A stretch of DNA of 8,198 nucleotides from Pseudomonadota bacterium (lineage in GTDB: Bacteria > Pseudomonadota > Gammaproteobacteria > Steroidobacterales > Steroidobacteraceae), in NCBI GenBank assembly GCA_021781775.1, contig JAJXWE010000047.1:1-8198 (forward strand). The letters run 5' to 3'. Shown here in pieces: positions 1 through 7,100 of this stretch. Each line of letters begins with the position of its first letter. Position 1 is the first letter of the stretch. Position numbers and translations under genes: made by a program. Below the pieces are notes generated by a model. The model saw only the letters and a list, made by a program, of their open reading frames with translations. It did not search any database and was not told the origin of the DNA.

Positions 1-2
1 TC

Positions 3-572
3 TACGCGCTCGCGCACAGCCAGTTCCTGCACCCGGCGTGGGGTTGGCAGCACTCCGAACGCGACTATCGACTCGCCCTGCGTCTGGCCCGGGTGGATCA
101 TCTGAAGATCGACAAGGACGCGCTGTTCGCCGCGGCCTTTCTGCACGACATGGCGGCGTTCAAGCCCTGTGCCGACCGCAAGATGGAGCACGGCGCATGC
201 GCCGCGCTGCAGAGCCCGGCGATCCTCCGGCGCGTCGGGTTTCCCGTGCAGAAGATCCCGCTCGTGCAGCAGGCCGAGCGCGGACACATGTACTACAGCA
301 ATCCGGGATCCAATCCGACCGCCATTGTGCTGCACGATGCGGACTCGCTCGACTTCCTCGGTGACATCGGCGCGGCGCGCATCCTCGCGCTCACCGGCGC
401 GAAGGCGCCGAGTTTCGCTCCGGCAGTGAAGACGTTGCGGGGGTTCCTGCACTCGATTCCGTCACGGCTGATCACTCCGGCCGCGCGCCGCATCGGCCAG
501 CGGCGCGTCGCGCAGTTGCGCGCCTTTCTCCGGGCACTGCAGAGGCAGACTTACGGCGGCCGGGCGATGTAG
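3..572 (+). CDS. HD-domain metal-dependent phosphohydrolase, 5'-truncated by window edge
   Basis: The reading frame is open from the first complete codon at position 3 to a TAG at 570-572, giving 189 visible residues; the true start lies outside the window. The visible part has the HD-superfamily pattern. There is a first histidine at visible residue 17 (context WQHSERDY), the HD pair at 48-49 (AAFLHDM) and a distal aspartate in HDADSLDFLG at 111-120. These residues normally bind one or two metal ions for phosphomonoester or phosphodiester hydrolysis. The ILHDAD-type motif followed by a Leu-rich helix is typical of small bacterial HD proteins acting on nucleotides or other phosphate compounds; the substrate cannot be read from sequence. 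The C-terminal 50 residues are Arg-rich and helical-looking. An internal ATG at 93 would remove the first metal-ligand histidine, so it is not the start. The gene converges on the lipase. The family is confident; its role and localisation are unknown. Confidence 0.85.
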   Translation, partial: YALAHSQFLHPAWGWQHSERDYRLALRLARVDHLKIDKDALFAAAFLHDMAAFKPCADRKMEHGACAALQSPAILRRVGFPVQKIPLVQQAERGHMYYSNPGSNPTAIVLHDADSLDFLGDIGAARILALTGAKAPSFAPAVKTLRGFLHSIPSRLITPAARRIGQRRVAQLRAFLRALQRQTYGGRAM

Positions 573-942
573 CTGACGCCCGGTTCGGCGCCCGTATCGG
601 CTGCATGGACTCGCAGCAAAGAGCGGGAGCTCGTGCACAAGGCGCGGTCTGTGCGCTGAGGGTCGATGCGCACGGGACGTACGCTCGTCCCGATTGCCCT
701 GGGCATCGCGAGCCATTTGCCGGGTGCGCTCGTGGGCCCGCAGGGGTTGGTGCCACGATCCCCTCGATCTACGCCGATCCCAGGGATACGGATCGCCTGC
801 GCCACCCGGGCGTGGTCGCGCTGTACGATCGTGACAGCGGTGCTGTGCGATGCGATGCGGATGCCGAGGAGGTGACCCGCATCTGCATCGCGTCGACTTC
901 TGCCGTTGCGACGGCGGCGTTGTCGCTCTTCGCCCCAGAAGA
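573..942. other. Convergent intergenic region without a supported gene
   Basis: This 370-base stretch separates two converging stop codons. Several open frames cross it on both strands. Their translations are Arg/Pro/Ala-rich, show no recognisable domain, and have the look of GC-rich shadow frames. The one structured element I see is the inverted repeat at 852-891. No poly-T terminator is evident for either flanking gene. A decayed gene cannot be excluded because the gap is long for convergent neighbours. Confidence 0.6.
852..891. repeat. 13-bp inverted repeat in the convergent gap, possible transcription-end hairpin
   Basis: The arms GCGATGCGGATGC (852-864) and GCATCTGCATCGC (879-891) are complementary at 12 of 13 positions. 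The remaining pair (859/884) becomes a G-U wobble in a plus-strand transcript and a C-A mismatch in a minus-strand one. The loop is 14 nt. The element begins 51 bases beyond the lipase stop and about 280 beyond the HD-protein stop. No T-run follows on either strand, so it is not a canonical intrinsic terminator. It could block 3' exonuclease or assist Rho-dependent termination. Confidence 0.4.
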
Positions 943-2580
943 TCAGTGCGCGTACTGCGCGAAGAACGCCCGCGCGGCCACCATGCAGTAGGGGGCCGCG
1001 TCGGTATGGTAAGCCTCCATGGCGACCTGCGAGCCCCTGGCGGTATCGACGGCATGTTGGTACGCGGTGAAGGCCTGCTGCAGCCGTCGGGCGACCGGTA
1101 GCAGTGCGTCGCTGCGGACGGCGCCGAGGCCGTGCTGGAAATACGTCCCAGCGCTGCCGCTGCTGGTGTCGAGGTCGAGGGTGGCGAAGCGCAGGTGCGG
1201 GTCGGTGGCGATCTTGCTGCGCAGCACCGCGGTCATCGCACCCGCGCCCTGATTCCAGAAGACCTCCGGGTCGCCGTGCCCGCCGCACATCAGCAGCGGC
1301 ATGCTCGGCGTGTAGTTGCGCAGATCGTTGGCCTTGATGTCCTGGCGCAGCCTCAGTTGCGGATCGGCGGGCAGGGCCGGCACCGTTCGGGACAGATCGG
1401 GCGCTGAGCCGTTGCTCGGCGCGGCACCATCCGGGTGCGCATCCACGTCGGCCACGTAGGCGGCACGGAATGCCGTACTCACCAGGTAGGCCGACGGGTT
1501 GAATCCGGCCTGAAACAGCGGACCGCCTTCGGGAAGCGCGGCGAGCGCCGGGTACTGGGCCGCGGAAAAGCCGGGCCCACTCGCCGCTGGCGAGACGGAC
1601 TGGAACACTGCGCTCGCCGGGATCTTCCCCGCCGCGACGAGTTTGCGGAAGTCGCGGTAGCCGGTCTCGCCCGGGAAGAGCCGCACCGCCGCTTGGAACC
1701 GATGGCTGAGCACCTGGGCGGGGTCGATCGAATCGTGCTTCAGGTGCGCATAGGAGTTCACGACCAGAGGTAGGTAGGCGGTGCCGCCGAAGTCCGGGTG
1801 CCCGAGGTAGATCTCATCGGCCATCGCGAGCAGTGCGTAGGGTCCGGACATCGGCGCGCCGGCGGTCGCCGGATGGCCCTGATGGTCGAGCGCTCGAAGC
1901 GTCGCCATCGATACGAAGCCGCCTTGCGAATAGCCGGTGACGAACAACTTGCCGTCGTCGCGGACGGTCCCGTGGAGCCGGCCCAGCAGCTGCCGGGCGG
2001 CGGTGAGGCTGTCGAGCGCATCCCGCGACTGTTGTGTGCGGTTCAGATACGGGTGATAGCGCAGCGTCGACAGATCGTAGCCGGCGTAGTTCGGTGCCAC
2101 CGCGATGTAGCCGTGCGCGGCAAATATGAGGGCGATGCGAATCGCGGTGCCGTAGGCAGGGTTGGCCGGATCGGTGACGGCCGAGAGGTCCTCGTTGCGG
2201 TTGATTGCCGTGCCGTGCGTGTAGAGCACGATCGGTCGGGGTCCCCGGCACTGCGCGGTGTTGCCGGTCGGCACCATGAGGGCGCCGGAGGCATCCGTGG
2301 CCTCGCCGCGTCCTCCGACGGTGGCGTAGGCGAATTTGTAAACGCGCACCCCGCAAGCGGGTGCGCCGATCATCGCCGTGAGCGTCGGCCGTTTCGAGAA
2401 TTCCCGCTGCAGCGTCGCCTCGAGGTGCGGGATCGACAGCGTGGCGGGTGAACCGAGTGGTCCGGAGATCAATGTGGCGCTGGTGTTGGAGGAGCGCGAC
2501 CGGCCGCCGAATGCCGCGCAGGCACTGAGTGCAATGAGGCACACGGCGGCGAGCAACACCTTGGAGTACGCAGCACGCAT
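943..2580 (-). CDS. Secretory lipase-type alpha/beta hydrolase, predicted lipoprotein
   Basis: The protein has 545 residues. The N-terminus is a lipoprotein signal: Arg/Lys at 2-7, a hydrophobic stretch at 8-20, and lipobox LSAC with the acylated Cys at 21. The mature protein is therefore probably membrane-anchored in the envelope. An alpha/beta-hydrolase core follows. The strand-turn PIVLYTHGT (116-123) resembles an oxyanion-hole region, and GYSQGG gives nucleophile Ser218. Likely triad partners are Asp437 in CGGHGDP and His483 in YFQHG. This arrangement matches the LIP/secretory lipase family, which hydrolyses acyl esters; the substrate is not known. The insert between about 245 and 420 would be the lid or cap. 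The start at 2580 is supported by the signal peptide and a GAGAG element a few bases upstream. The gene is transcribed divergently from the PadR regulator. A family esterase or peptidase with similar fold is the main alternative. Confidence 0.85.
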   Translation of the reverse strand: MRAAYSKVLLAAVCLIALSACAAFGGRSRSSNTSATLISGPLGSPATLSIPHLEATLQREFSKRPTLTAMIGAPACGVRVYKFAYATVGGRGEATDASGALMVPTGNTAQCRGPRPIVLYTHGTAINRNEDLSAVTDPANPAYGTAIRIALIFAAHGYIAVAPNYAGYDLSTLRYHPYLNRTQQSRDALDSLTAARQLLGRLHGTVRDDGKLFVTGYSQGGFVSMATLRALDHQGHPATAGAPMSGPYALLAMADEIYLGHPDFGGTAYLPLVVNSYAHLKHDSIDPAQVLSHRFQAAVRLFPGETGYRDFRKLVAAGKIPASAVFQSVSPAASGPGFSAAQYPALAALPEGGPLFQAGFNPSAYLVSTAFRAAYVADVDAHPDGAAPSNGSAPDLSRTVPALPADPQLRLRQDIKANDLRNYTPSMPLLMCGGHGDPEVFWNQGAGAMTAVLRSKIATDPHLRFATLDLDTSSGSAGTYFQHGLGAVRSDALLPVARRLQQAFTAYQHAVDTARGSQVAMEAYHTDAAPYCMVAARAFFAQYAH

Positions 2581-2616
2581 GGGATCTCTCGCACAGGTCG
2601 GTTGCAGGAACGGGTT

Positions 2617-2653
2617 CGCGAGCGGGCCTCGATCCCACCGGTTGGCCCTCGCG
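2617..2653 (-). other. Hairpin in the lipase 5' leader
   Basis: CGCGAG (2617-2622) pairs with CTCGCG (2648-2653), and GGCC (2625-2628) pairs with GGCC (2644-2647). The two parts are separated by a 2-nt bulge, and the loop is 15 nt. It would form in the roughly 120-nt leader predicted from the promoter at 2710-2738, ending about 36 nt before the start codon. It does not mask the GAGAG ribosome-binding element. It may be a stability or leader structure, or chance in GC-rich DNA. Confidence 0.25.
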
Positions 2654-2709
2654 CCGCAGCGGCCGGGTGCACCGAACGGGTCAGCAGGAAAGAAGTCGGC
2701 TCGAGCGCC

Positions 2710-2738
2710 ATCTTAGTCTGCGGCGCAGCGACACTCAA
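2710..2738 (-). promoter_or_regulatory. Sigma70-like promoter for the lipase gene
   Basis: On the minus strand TTGAGT (2738-2733) and TAAGAT (2715-2710) are separated by exactly 17 bp, each matching the sigma70 consensus at four of six bases. Transcription would start near 2703 and give a leader of about 120 nt. The -10 hexamer TAAGAT is identical to the one in the opposing PadR promoter. Confidence 0.45.
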
Positions 2739-2856
2739 AAGGCGCCGGGCCTGTGACGGTGCGTACGCAAGCAACGACCCCCGAGCCGAGATCTGGAGCG
2801 ACGGACGATCCGGATCGGCGGGCGAGCCGCGTGAATGTGCTGCTCCGCAAAGAGTC

Positions 2857-2884
2857 TTGACTATCTAAAATCATATCTTAAGAT
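2857..2884 (+). promoter_or_regulatory. Promoter of the PadR-family gene
   Basis: TTGACT (2857-2862, five of six consensus bases) is followed after 16 bp by TAAGAT (2879-2884). An alternative hexamer, TATAGT at 2890-2895, looks better as a -10 but has no matching -35. The -10 lies within the palindrome at 2872-2887, as expected for a promoter blocked by a bound repressor. The short leader carries AGGGA at 2901-2905, seven bases before the ATG. Confidence 0.55.
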
Positions 2885-2887
2885 ATG
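2872..2887. promoter_or_regulatory. Perfect 16-bp palindromic operator, probable PadR autoregulatory site
   Basis: CATATCTTAAGATATG is a perfect 16-bp dyad covering the -10 of the PadR promoter and ending 25 bases before the PadR start. Dimeric winged-helix PadR regulators commonly bind short AT-rich palindromes at their own promoters. Repression by steric occlusion of RNA polymerase is the simplest model. That this particular protein binds here is inferred from position and symmetry. Confidence 0.65.
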
Positions 2888-2912
2888 TCTATAGTAAATT
2901 AGGGAATCGATC

Positions 2913-3548
2913 ATGCATCGACACTTTCATCATCACGGCCGACACGAGGACTTCGAGGCCCGGGTGCATTTCATGGCACACCGCCACGGGAGGGGCTTCG
3001 GCCATTTTTCCGGTGGTTTCATGGGCGGCATGGGCATGGGCGGGCGGGCGTTCCGTGCTGGCCGCCGGCTCGCCTCCGGCGACCTGCAGCTGCTGCTGCT
3101 GGCGCTGCTCGCCGATCGGGCGAGCCACGGTTATGAGCTCATCAAGGCGCTGGAGGAGCGCTCGGACGGCTTTTACAGTCCCAGTCCCGGCATGGTTTAC
3201 CCCGCGCTGAGCTGGCTCGAGGACATGGGATACGCAAGCGTAGCCGCCGAGGGCGTCAAGAAGCTCTACAGCATCACCGAGACCGGGCGCGCCTATCTGA
3301 CGGAGAACAGGGACGCGGCGGATGCAATGCTGCGCCAGCTCGAGCAGGTCGGCCGCAAGATGAGCCGCCTGCGCGAGGTGTTCGGCGGCGGCGAGGAGGA
3401 CGAGGAGCCCGACTGGCTGGAGCTCGCCGCGCTGCGCCGTGAATTGCGCGAGGCGCTGCGCGAGAAGCGCCGCAGCTCCGCTGAGGAGAAGAGTCGCGTT
3501 GTGACGATCCTGAGGCAGGCCGTGGCGCAGATCCGCGGCAAGGACTGA
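2913..3548 (+). CDS. PadR-family transcriptional regulator with His-rich N-terminus (YqjI-like)
   Basis: The protein has 211 residues. Residues 1-31 contain ten histidines (2, 4, 6, 7, 8, 11, 19, 23, 25, 31) and are followed by a Gly/Met-rich linker to about residue 45. The PadR winged helix spans about 56-130, with the signature SHGYELIKAL at 71-80, YSPSPGMVYPAL at 88-99 (recognition-helix area) and the wing ending in LYSITETGRAYL. Residues 131-156 and 166-208 are charged helices that would form the dimerisation region. The architecture, a metal-ligand-rich N-terminal extension on a PadR domain with nearly the same core motifs, matches E. coli YqjI, a nickel-responsive repressor of a ferric reductase gene. 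No reductase or siderophore gene is visible here, so the metal and targets remain open. ATG 2913 is supported by AGGGA seven bases upstream. The gene probably represses itself through the palindrome upstream. Confidence 0.9.
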   Translation: MHRHFHHHGRHEDFEARVHFMAHRHGRGFGHFSGGFMGGMGMGGRAFRAGRRLASGDLQLLLLALLADRASHGYELIKALEERSDGFYSPSPGMVYPALSWLEDMGYASVAAEGVKKLYSITETGRAYLTENRDAADAMLRQLEQVGRKMSRLREVFGGGEEDEEPDWLELAALRRELREALREKRRSSAEEKSRVVTILRQAVAQIRGKD

Positions 3549-3851
3549 GCGGGTCGCAGCTGCGACGCCGGGAGATCTCGCGCCTCTGGCCGGGGGCGCC
3601 GCAGCCCTGGAACGGGAACAGCTGCCGCGTACGCAGTGGGCAGAGCCGCACGTACCCGGGGGCGTGCCTCGCTGACGTCAGAGCGCGGAACACCACGTCC
3701 GGCGCGGGCCGTTCAATCTACCGAATGCGATGACTTTTCGACGAATGCCGAGGTCCCGGTTGCGTCCGGCGGCGCGCATCGGTACCGTCCCCGGCATCAG
3801 CGCTTGGGCCGCGAGCGGCAGGCGCACAGGCATTCATCGGGGGCGACGATC
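3549..3851. other. Intergenic region between PadR and the propeller gene
   Basis: These 303 bases hold no supported gene. The open frame of the downstream gene extends upstream to an ATG at 3636, but the added residues are Arg-rich and precede a clear signal peptide, so I treat them as untranslated. Three small symmetries are visible. GTCGCAGCTGCGAC (3554-3567) is a perfect palindrome six bases after the PadR stop, with no T-run. CTGACGTCAG (3672-3681) is a perfect 10-bp palindrome. CGAATGC occurs twice exactly 20 bp apart (3722-3728 and 3742-3748). No convincing -35/-10 pair was found, although the distance suggests the propeller gene has its own promoter. Confidence 0.5.
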
Positions 3852-6800
3852 ATGAGCTATTCCGTCCTGAAGCAAGCCCTGGCCACGCTGCTCATCGCCG
3901 CGTGTGCGCTGCCGAGCGCCTTGGCGCAGCCGGCCGCCCGGCCGGCGGCGAAGCCGCGAGACCCATTCGCCCATGTGGAATTTCGCAACCTCGGCCCGGC
4001 GGTGGCCGGCGGACGGGTTACTGCGGTGGCAGGCGTTCCCGGCAACCCGCGCATCTACTATGTCGGGTCCGCCGGCGGCGGGGTGTTCAAGACCACTGAT
4101 GGCGGACTGCACTGGCAGGCAATCTTCACACACGAGGCGACGAGTTCGATTGGGGCCATCGCGCTGGCACCCTCCAACCCGAACCTCGTATGGGTCGGCA
4201 CGGGGGAGGCCAACATCCGCAACGACGTCATACCTGGCGCGGGGGTGTACCTGTCGACGGACGCCGGCAAAACATGGCTGCGCATGGGTCTCGCGGACGT
4301 GGGTCAGATCGGTCGTATCGTTGTCGATCCACACGATCCGGATCACGTTGTGGTCGCCGCGCTGGGCCAGGAATGGACCCCAAGTGCTGACCGCGGCATC
4401 TTCGTGACGACCGACGGCGGCAAGACCTGGCGCAAGTCGCTGTACGTCAATGAGAAGACCGGCGCTATCGACGTGGCGATGCAGCCCGGCAACGGTCAGG
4501 TGCTGCTCGCGGCGACCTGGCAGGCCTACCGGCAGCCTTGGATGCTGCACGACGGCGGTCCCGGATCGGGGATCTGGCGCTCGACCGACGGCGGGGAGAG
4601 CTGGAAGCGGCTCAGTCACGGGCTGCCGGTCTCGTCCATCGGGCGCATCGGACTCGCGTTCGCACCGAGCGAGCCGCAGCGCGTTTACGCGCTGCTGGAG
4701 GCGCCGATCGGTAAGGGTGCGCTGTTCGTCTCCGACGATCTGGGCGATCACTGGCGGGAGGTCTCGGACAACCACGCCCTCAACGTCCGCGGGTTTTATT
4801 TCACGACGCTCGAGGTCGCGCCCAACGATGCCGACCGTGTGTATTTCCTCGGATTCCAGCTGCTGCAGTCCAACGACGGCGGCAAGACCGTCCGCGCCAT
4901 CGACCCTTCGGTACACGTCGATCACCACGCGATGTGGATCGACCCGCTTAATCCGCAGCGCATGATCCAGGGCAACGACGGTGGGGCGTATCTGTCGCTC
5001 GATGGCGGGCGGACCTGGCGCTTTCTCGACGGCATGCCCATAGAGCAGACCTACATGGTGGCCGCCGACAGCCGTACGCCCTATGACCTGTGCACCGGTC
5101 TGCAGGACAACAGCGCCTGGTGCGGACCGTCTTCCTCGCTCGCTGATTCGGTCGTGTCGGGCCAGGACTGGTTCACGGTGGTCGGGGGCGACGGCGAGTA
5201 CGCAGTGCCGGCGCCGTCCGATCCGGACATCATTTACGCCGATGCCGAGGATGGATCGATCGTCAGATTCGACCGCAAGACCAAGCAGACGCGGTTCATC
5301 ATGCCGTATCTGCATGGACCGGGTTACGTCAACGATCTGCCCACCTTCGCGCAGAAGGTACGCTTCAACTGGACACCGCCGCTCGCGGTCGATCCCCGCG
5401 ATGCCAACACCGTGTATCTCGGCGGCAATGTGCTGCTGAAGTCCACGGATGGAGGACTGCACTGGCGGGCGATCAGCCCGGATCTGACCCGAAACGACAA
5501 AGCCAAACAGCAGCTCTCCGGCGGACCGATCAACTATGACCTGTCGGGCGCGGAGACCTATGACACGCTTCTGTCGGTGCAGGTCGCGCTCAGCGATCCC
5601 GAAGTGATCTGGACCGGCTCGGACGACGGGGTGGTGTCCGTGACCCGTGACGACGGCAAGACCTGGAGCAGGGTCACGCCCCCGCAGGCCCCGGCCTGGG
5701 CACGCGTGTATCAGATCGACGTGTCGACGTCGGCTCCCGGCACAGCGTACGTCGCCGTCGACGCGCATGAGCTCGGCAACAACCGGCCCTATGCTTTCGT
5801 GACGACGGATTACGGGCGGCACTGGCGTTCGATCGGTGCGGGACTTGCGGGTGATGCATCGGTGATGGTGGTCCGCGCCGATCCGGCCAAGCCGCAGGTA
5901 CTGGCGGCCGGAACGATGCGCGGGGTGTGGATTTCCCGCGATGGCGGACACAGCTGGCGGCAGCTGAAGAGCAACCTGCCGACCATGCCGGTGTTCGATC
6001 TGAAGTTCGTGCGTGGCGATCTGGTGCTGGCGAGCCATGGCCGGGGGCTGTGGGTGCTGGATCACTTCGCGCCCATCGCGCAGCTCGATCCGGCCGCGGT
6101 GCCCGCGCATGCGCGGCTGTTCAAGCCGCGTGCCGGTATCGAATACCAGCGCTGGAGCCGGGGTGAAGGGGCAGAGCCTTCATTCGTCACGCCCAACGCA
6201 CCGGACGGCGTCATCATCGACTACAGCCTCCCGCATACGCTTCACCCCAACGCGCAGCAGAAGGCGCAGCAGCACACAGCGGTGAAAATCGAGATCCGCG
6301 ATGGGCACGGCGAGTTGATCGCCACCCGCTACGGACCGGCGCATTTTGGATTGAACCGCTACGTCTGGAACATGCGCTACGACGCCCCCACGGCCACGGA
6401 CTTCGAGGCCTCGCCCCTGCAGGGGGCGCCGCCGGCGTGGTCTCAGCCGCTCGAGCCGCAGGTGCTGCCCGGGACGTACTCGATCCGCGTGACGGTACTC
6501 GGGCAGACCCTGACCGAAGCAGTGCAGGTCATGGCCGACCCGAACCAGCCGCCGGCACTCGCCGCGCAGCGGCGTGCCTTGCAGGCTGCGCTGCAGGCGC
6601 GCGCTCAGGTGGATGCGATGAATCGCATGCTCAACCGCATCACCGCAATGCAGTCGCGACTCGCGGACTATCGCAAGACCGTGCAGTCGCAGGCGAACGC
6701 CATCGATCCGGCACGTCAGGCGCAGGCACACGCGTCCGCGGCGCTGCTCGCGCGCGGCAAGACCCTGGCAGGCGAACTCTCCAGGCTCAAAGACTCGGTC

Positions 6801-7100
6801 TATAACCCGAAAGTCCAGCATAAGGTCTTCGAGGACAACTTGCACCAGCTGACCGATCTGCACGATGCGCTCGAGCTGAATGCCTCGACGCTCGCGAGTC
6901 TGGGTGTCCAGGCGCCGACGGGCCCGCTGCGGGCGATCACCCGGGAGCTTGGCGGGGAGCTCGCCGGCAAGCTGGCCGAGTACAACGCACTGCTCGCCGG
7001 CGATGTTGCCGCCTACGATCGCGCGGCCTATGCCGCGGGCGCTCCGACGCTCGGCGTCGGCAAGCCTCTTACGGTGGTCGCGCCGCTCGAGGTTAACTGA
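3852..7100 (+). CDS. Exported BNR/Asp-box beta-propeller protein (sortilin/VPS10-like, sialidase-type fold)
   Basis: The protein has 1082 residues from ATG 3852. This start gives a signal peptide (K7, hydrophobic 8-24) with likely signal peptidase I cleavage after ALA at 23-25; the IAAC at 15-18 could instead be a lipobox. A weak GGGGGCGA lies just upstream. Eleven Asp-box turns (S/T-x-D-x-G-x-x-W type) occur at 81-88, 135-142, 186-193, 244-251, 294-301, 340-347 (degenerate, ends in V), 382-389, 531-538, 598-605, 651-658 and 695-702, implying one large or two stacked propellers. GLQDNSAW at 417-423 and HGRGLWVLD at 729-737 are typical of this bacterial family, often named glycosyl hydrolase or VPS10-domain protein. 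An Ig-like part follows (about 810-895, with NRYVWNMRYD and PGTYSIRV), then a helical C-terminus (900-1010). Asp boxes are structural, so they do not prove sialidase activity; catalytic residues are not identifiable. The role is unknown; it may be binding or degrading extracellular polymers. Confidence 0.88.
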   Translation: MSYSVLKQALATLLIAACALPSALAQPAARPAAKPRDPFAHVEFRNLGPAVAGGRVTAVAGVPGNPRIYYVGSAGGGVFKTTDGGLHWQAIFTHEATSSIGAIALAPSNPNLVWVGTGEANIRNDVIPGAGVYLSTDAGKTWLRMGLADVGQIGRIVVDPHDPDHVVVAALGQEWTPSADRGIFVTTDGGKTWRKSLYVNEKTGAIDVAMQPGNGQVLLAATWQAYRQPWMLHDGGPGSGIWRSTDGGESWKRLSHGLPVSSIGRIGLAFAPSEPQRVYALLEAPIGKGALFVSDDLGDHWREVSDNHALNVRGFYFTTLEVAPNDADRVYFLGFQLLQSNDGGKTVRAIDPSVHVDHHAMWIDPLNPQRMIQGNDGGAYLSLDGGRTWRFLDGMPIEQTYMVAADSRTPYDLCTGLQDNSAWCGPSSSLADSVVSGQDWFTVVGGDGEYAVPAPSDPDIIYADAEDGSIVRFDRKTKQTRFIMPYLHGPGYVNDLPTFAQKVRFNWTPPLAVDPRDANTVYLGGNVLLKSTDGGLHWRAISPDLTRNDKAKQQLSGGPINYDLSGAETYDTLLSVQVALSDPEVIWTGSDDGVVSVTRDDGKTWSRVTPPQAPAWARVYQIDVSTSAPGTAYVAVDAHELGNNRPYAFVTTDYGRHWRSIGAGLAGDASVMVVRADPAKPQVLAAGTMRGVWISRDGGHSWRQLKSNLPTMPVFDLKFVRGDLVLASHGRGLWVLDHFAPIAQLDPAAVPAHARLFKPRAGIEYQRWSRGEGAEPSFVTPNAPDGVIIDYSLPHTLHPNAQQKAQQHTAVKIEIRDGHGELIATRYGPAHFGLNRYVWNMRYDAPTATDFEASPLQGAPPAWSQPLEPQVLPGTYSIRVTVLGQTLTEAVQVMADPNQPPALAAQRRALQAALQARAQVDAMNRMLNRITAMQSRLADYRKTVQSQANAIDPARQAQAHASAALLARGKTLAGELSRLKDSVYNPKVQHKVFEDNLHQLTDLHDALELNASTLASLGVQAPTGPLRAITRELGGELAGKLAEYNALLAGDVAAYDRAAYAAGAPTLGVGKPLTVVAPLEVN

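Larger units (their letters stand above)
2581..2912. other. Divergent regulatory region between the lipase and the PadR gene
   Basis: This 332-base gap holds a minus-strand promoter (2710-2738) for the lipase, a leader hairpin (2617-2653), and a plus-strand promoter with operator (2857-2887) for the PadR gene. The last 55 bases or so are strikingly AT-rich compared with the rest of the window. The centre (about 2740-2850) shows nothing I can name. A plus-strand open frame at 2602-2868 has no recognisable domain and overlaps both control elements, so it is not called as a gene. Confidence 0.6.

Noticed and set aside
605..991. A 128-codon plus-strand open frame in the convergent gap
   Set aside because: No recognisable domain or good ribosome-binding site, and it runs into the 3' end of the lipase gene.
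551..1288. Long minus-strand open frames out of frame with the lipase and extending into the convergent gap
   Set aside because: Arg/Pro-rich translations without motifs; the same strand carries the lipase with a full catalytic pattern.
1798..2451. A 217-codon plus-strand open frame antisense to the lipase
   Set aside because: Val/Arg/Gly-rich shadow with no domain; it is explained by codon bias of the lipase gene.
3554..3567. Perfect palindrome after the PadR stop as an intrinsic terminator
   Set aside because: It has no loop beyond its own centre, only about five pairs could form in RNA, and no T-run follows.
3636..3851. N-terminal extension of the propeller gene to the upstream ATG
   Set aside because: The extra 72 residues are Arg-rich and would bury a normal signal peptide that starts at 3852.
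3834..6110. A 758-codon open frame antisense to the propeller gene
   Set aside because: Its translation is rich in Arg, His, Asp and Gly with no domain, signal or hydrophobic core. It is the expected by-product of GC-rich codon use on the other strand, where the real gene has eleven conserved motifs.
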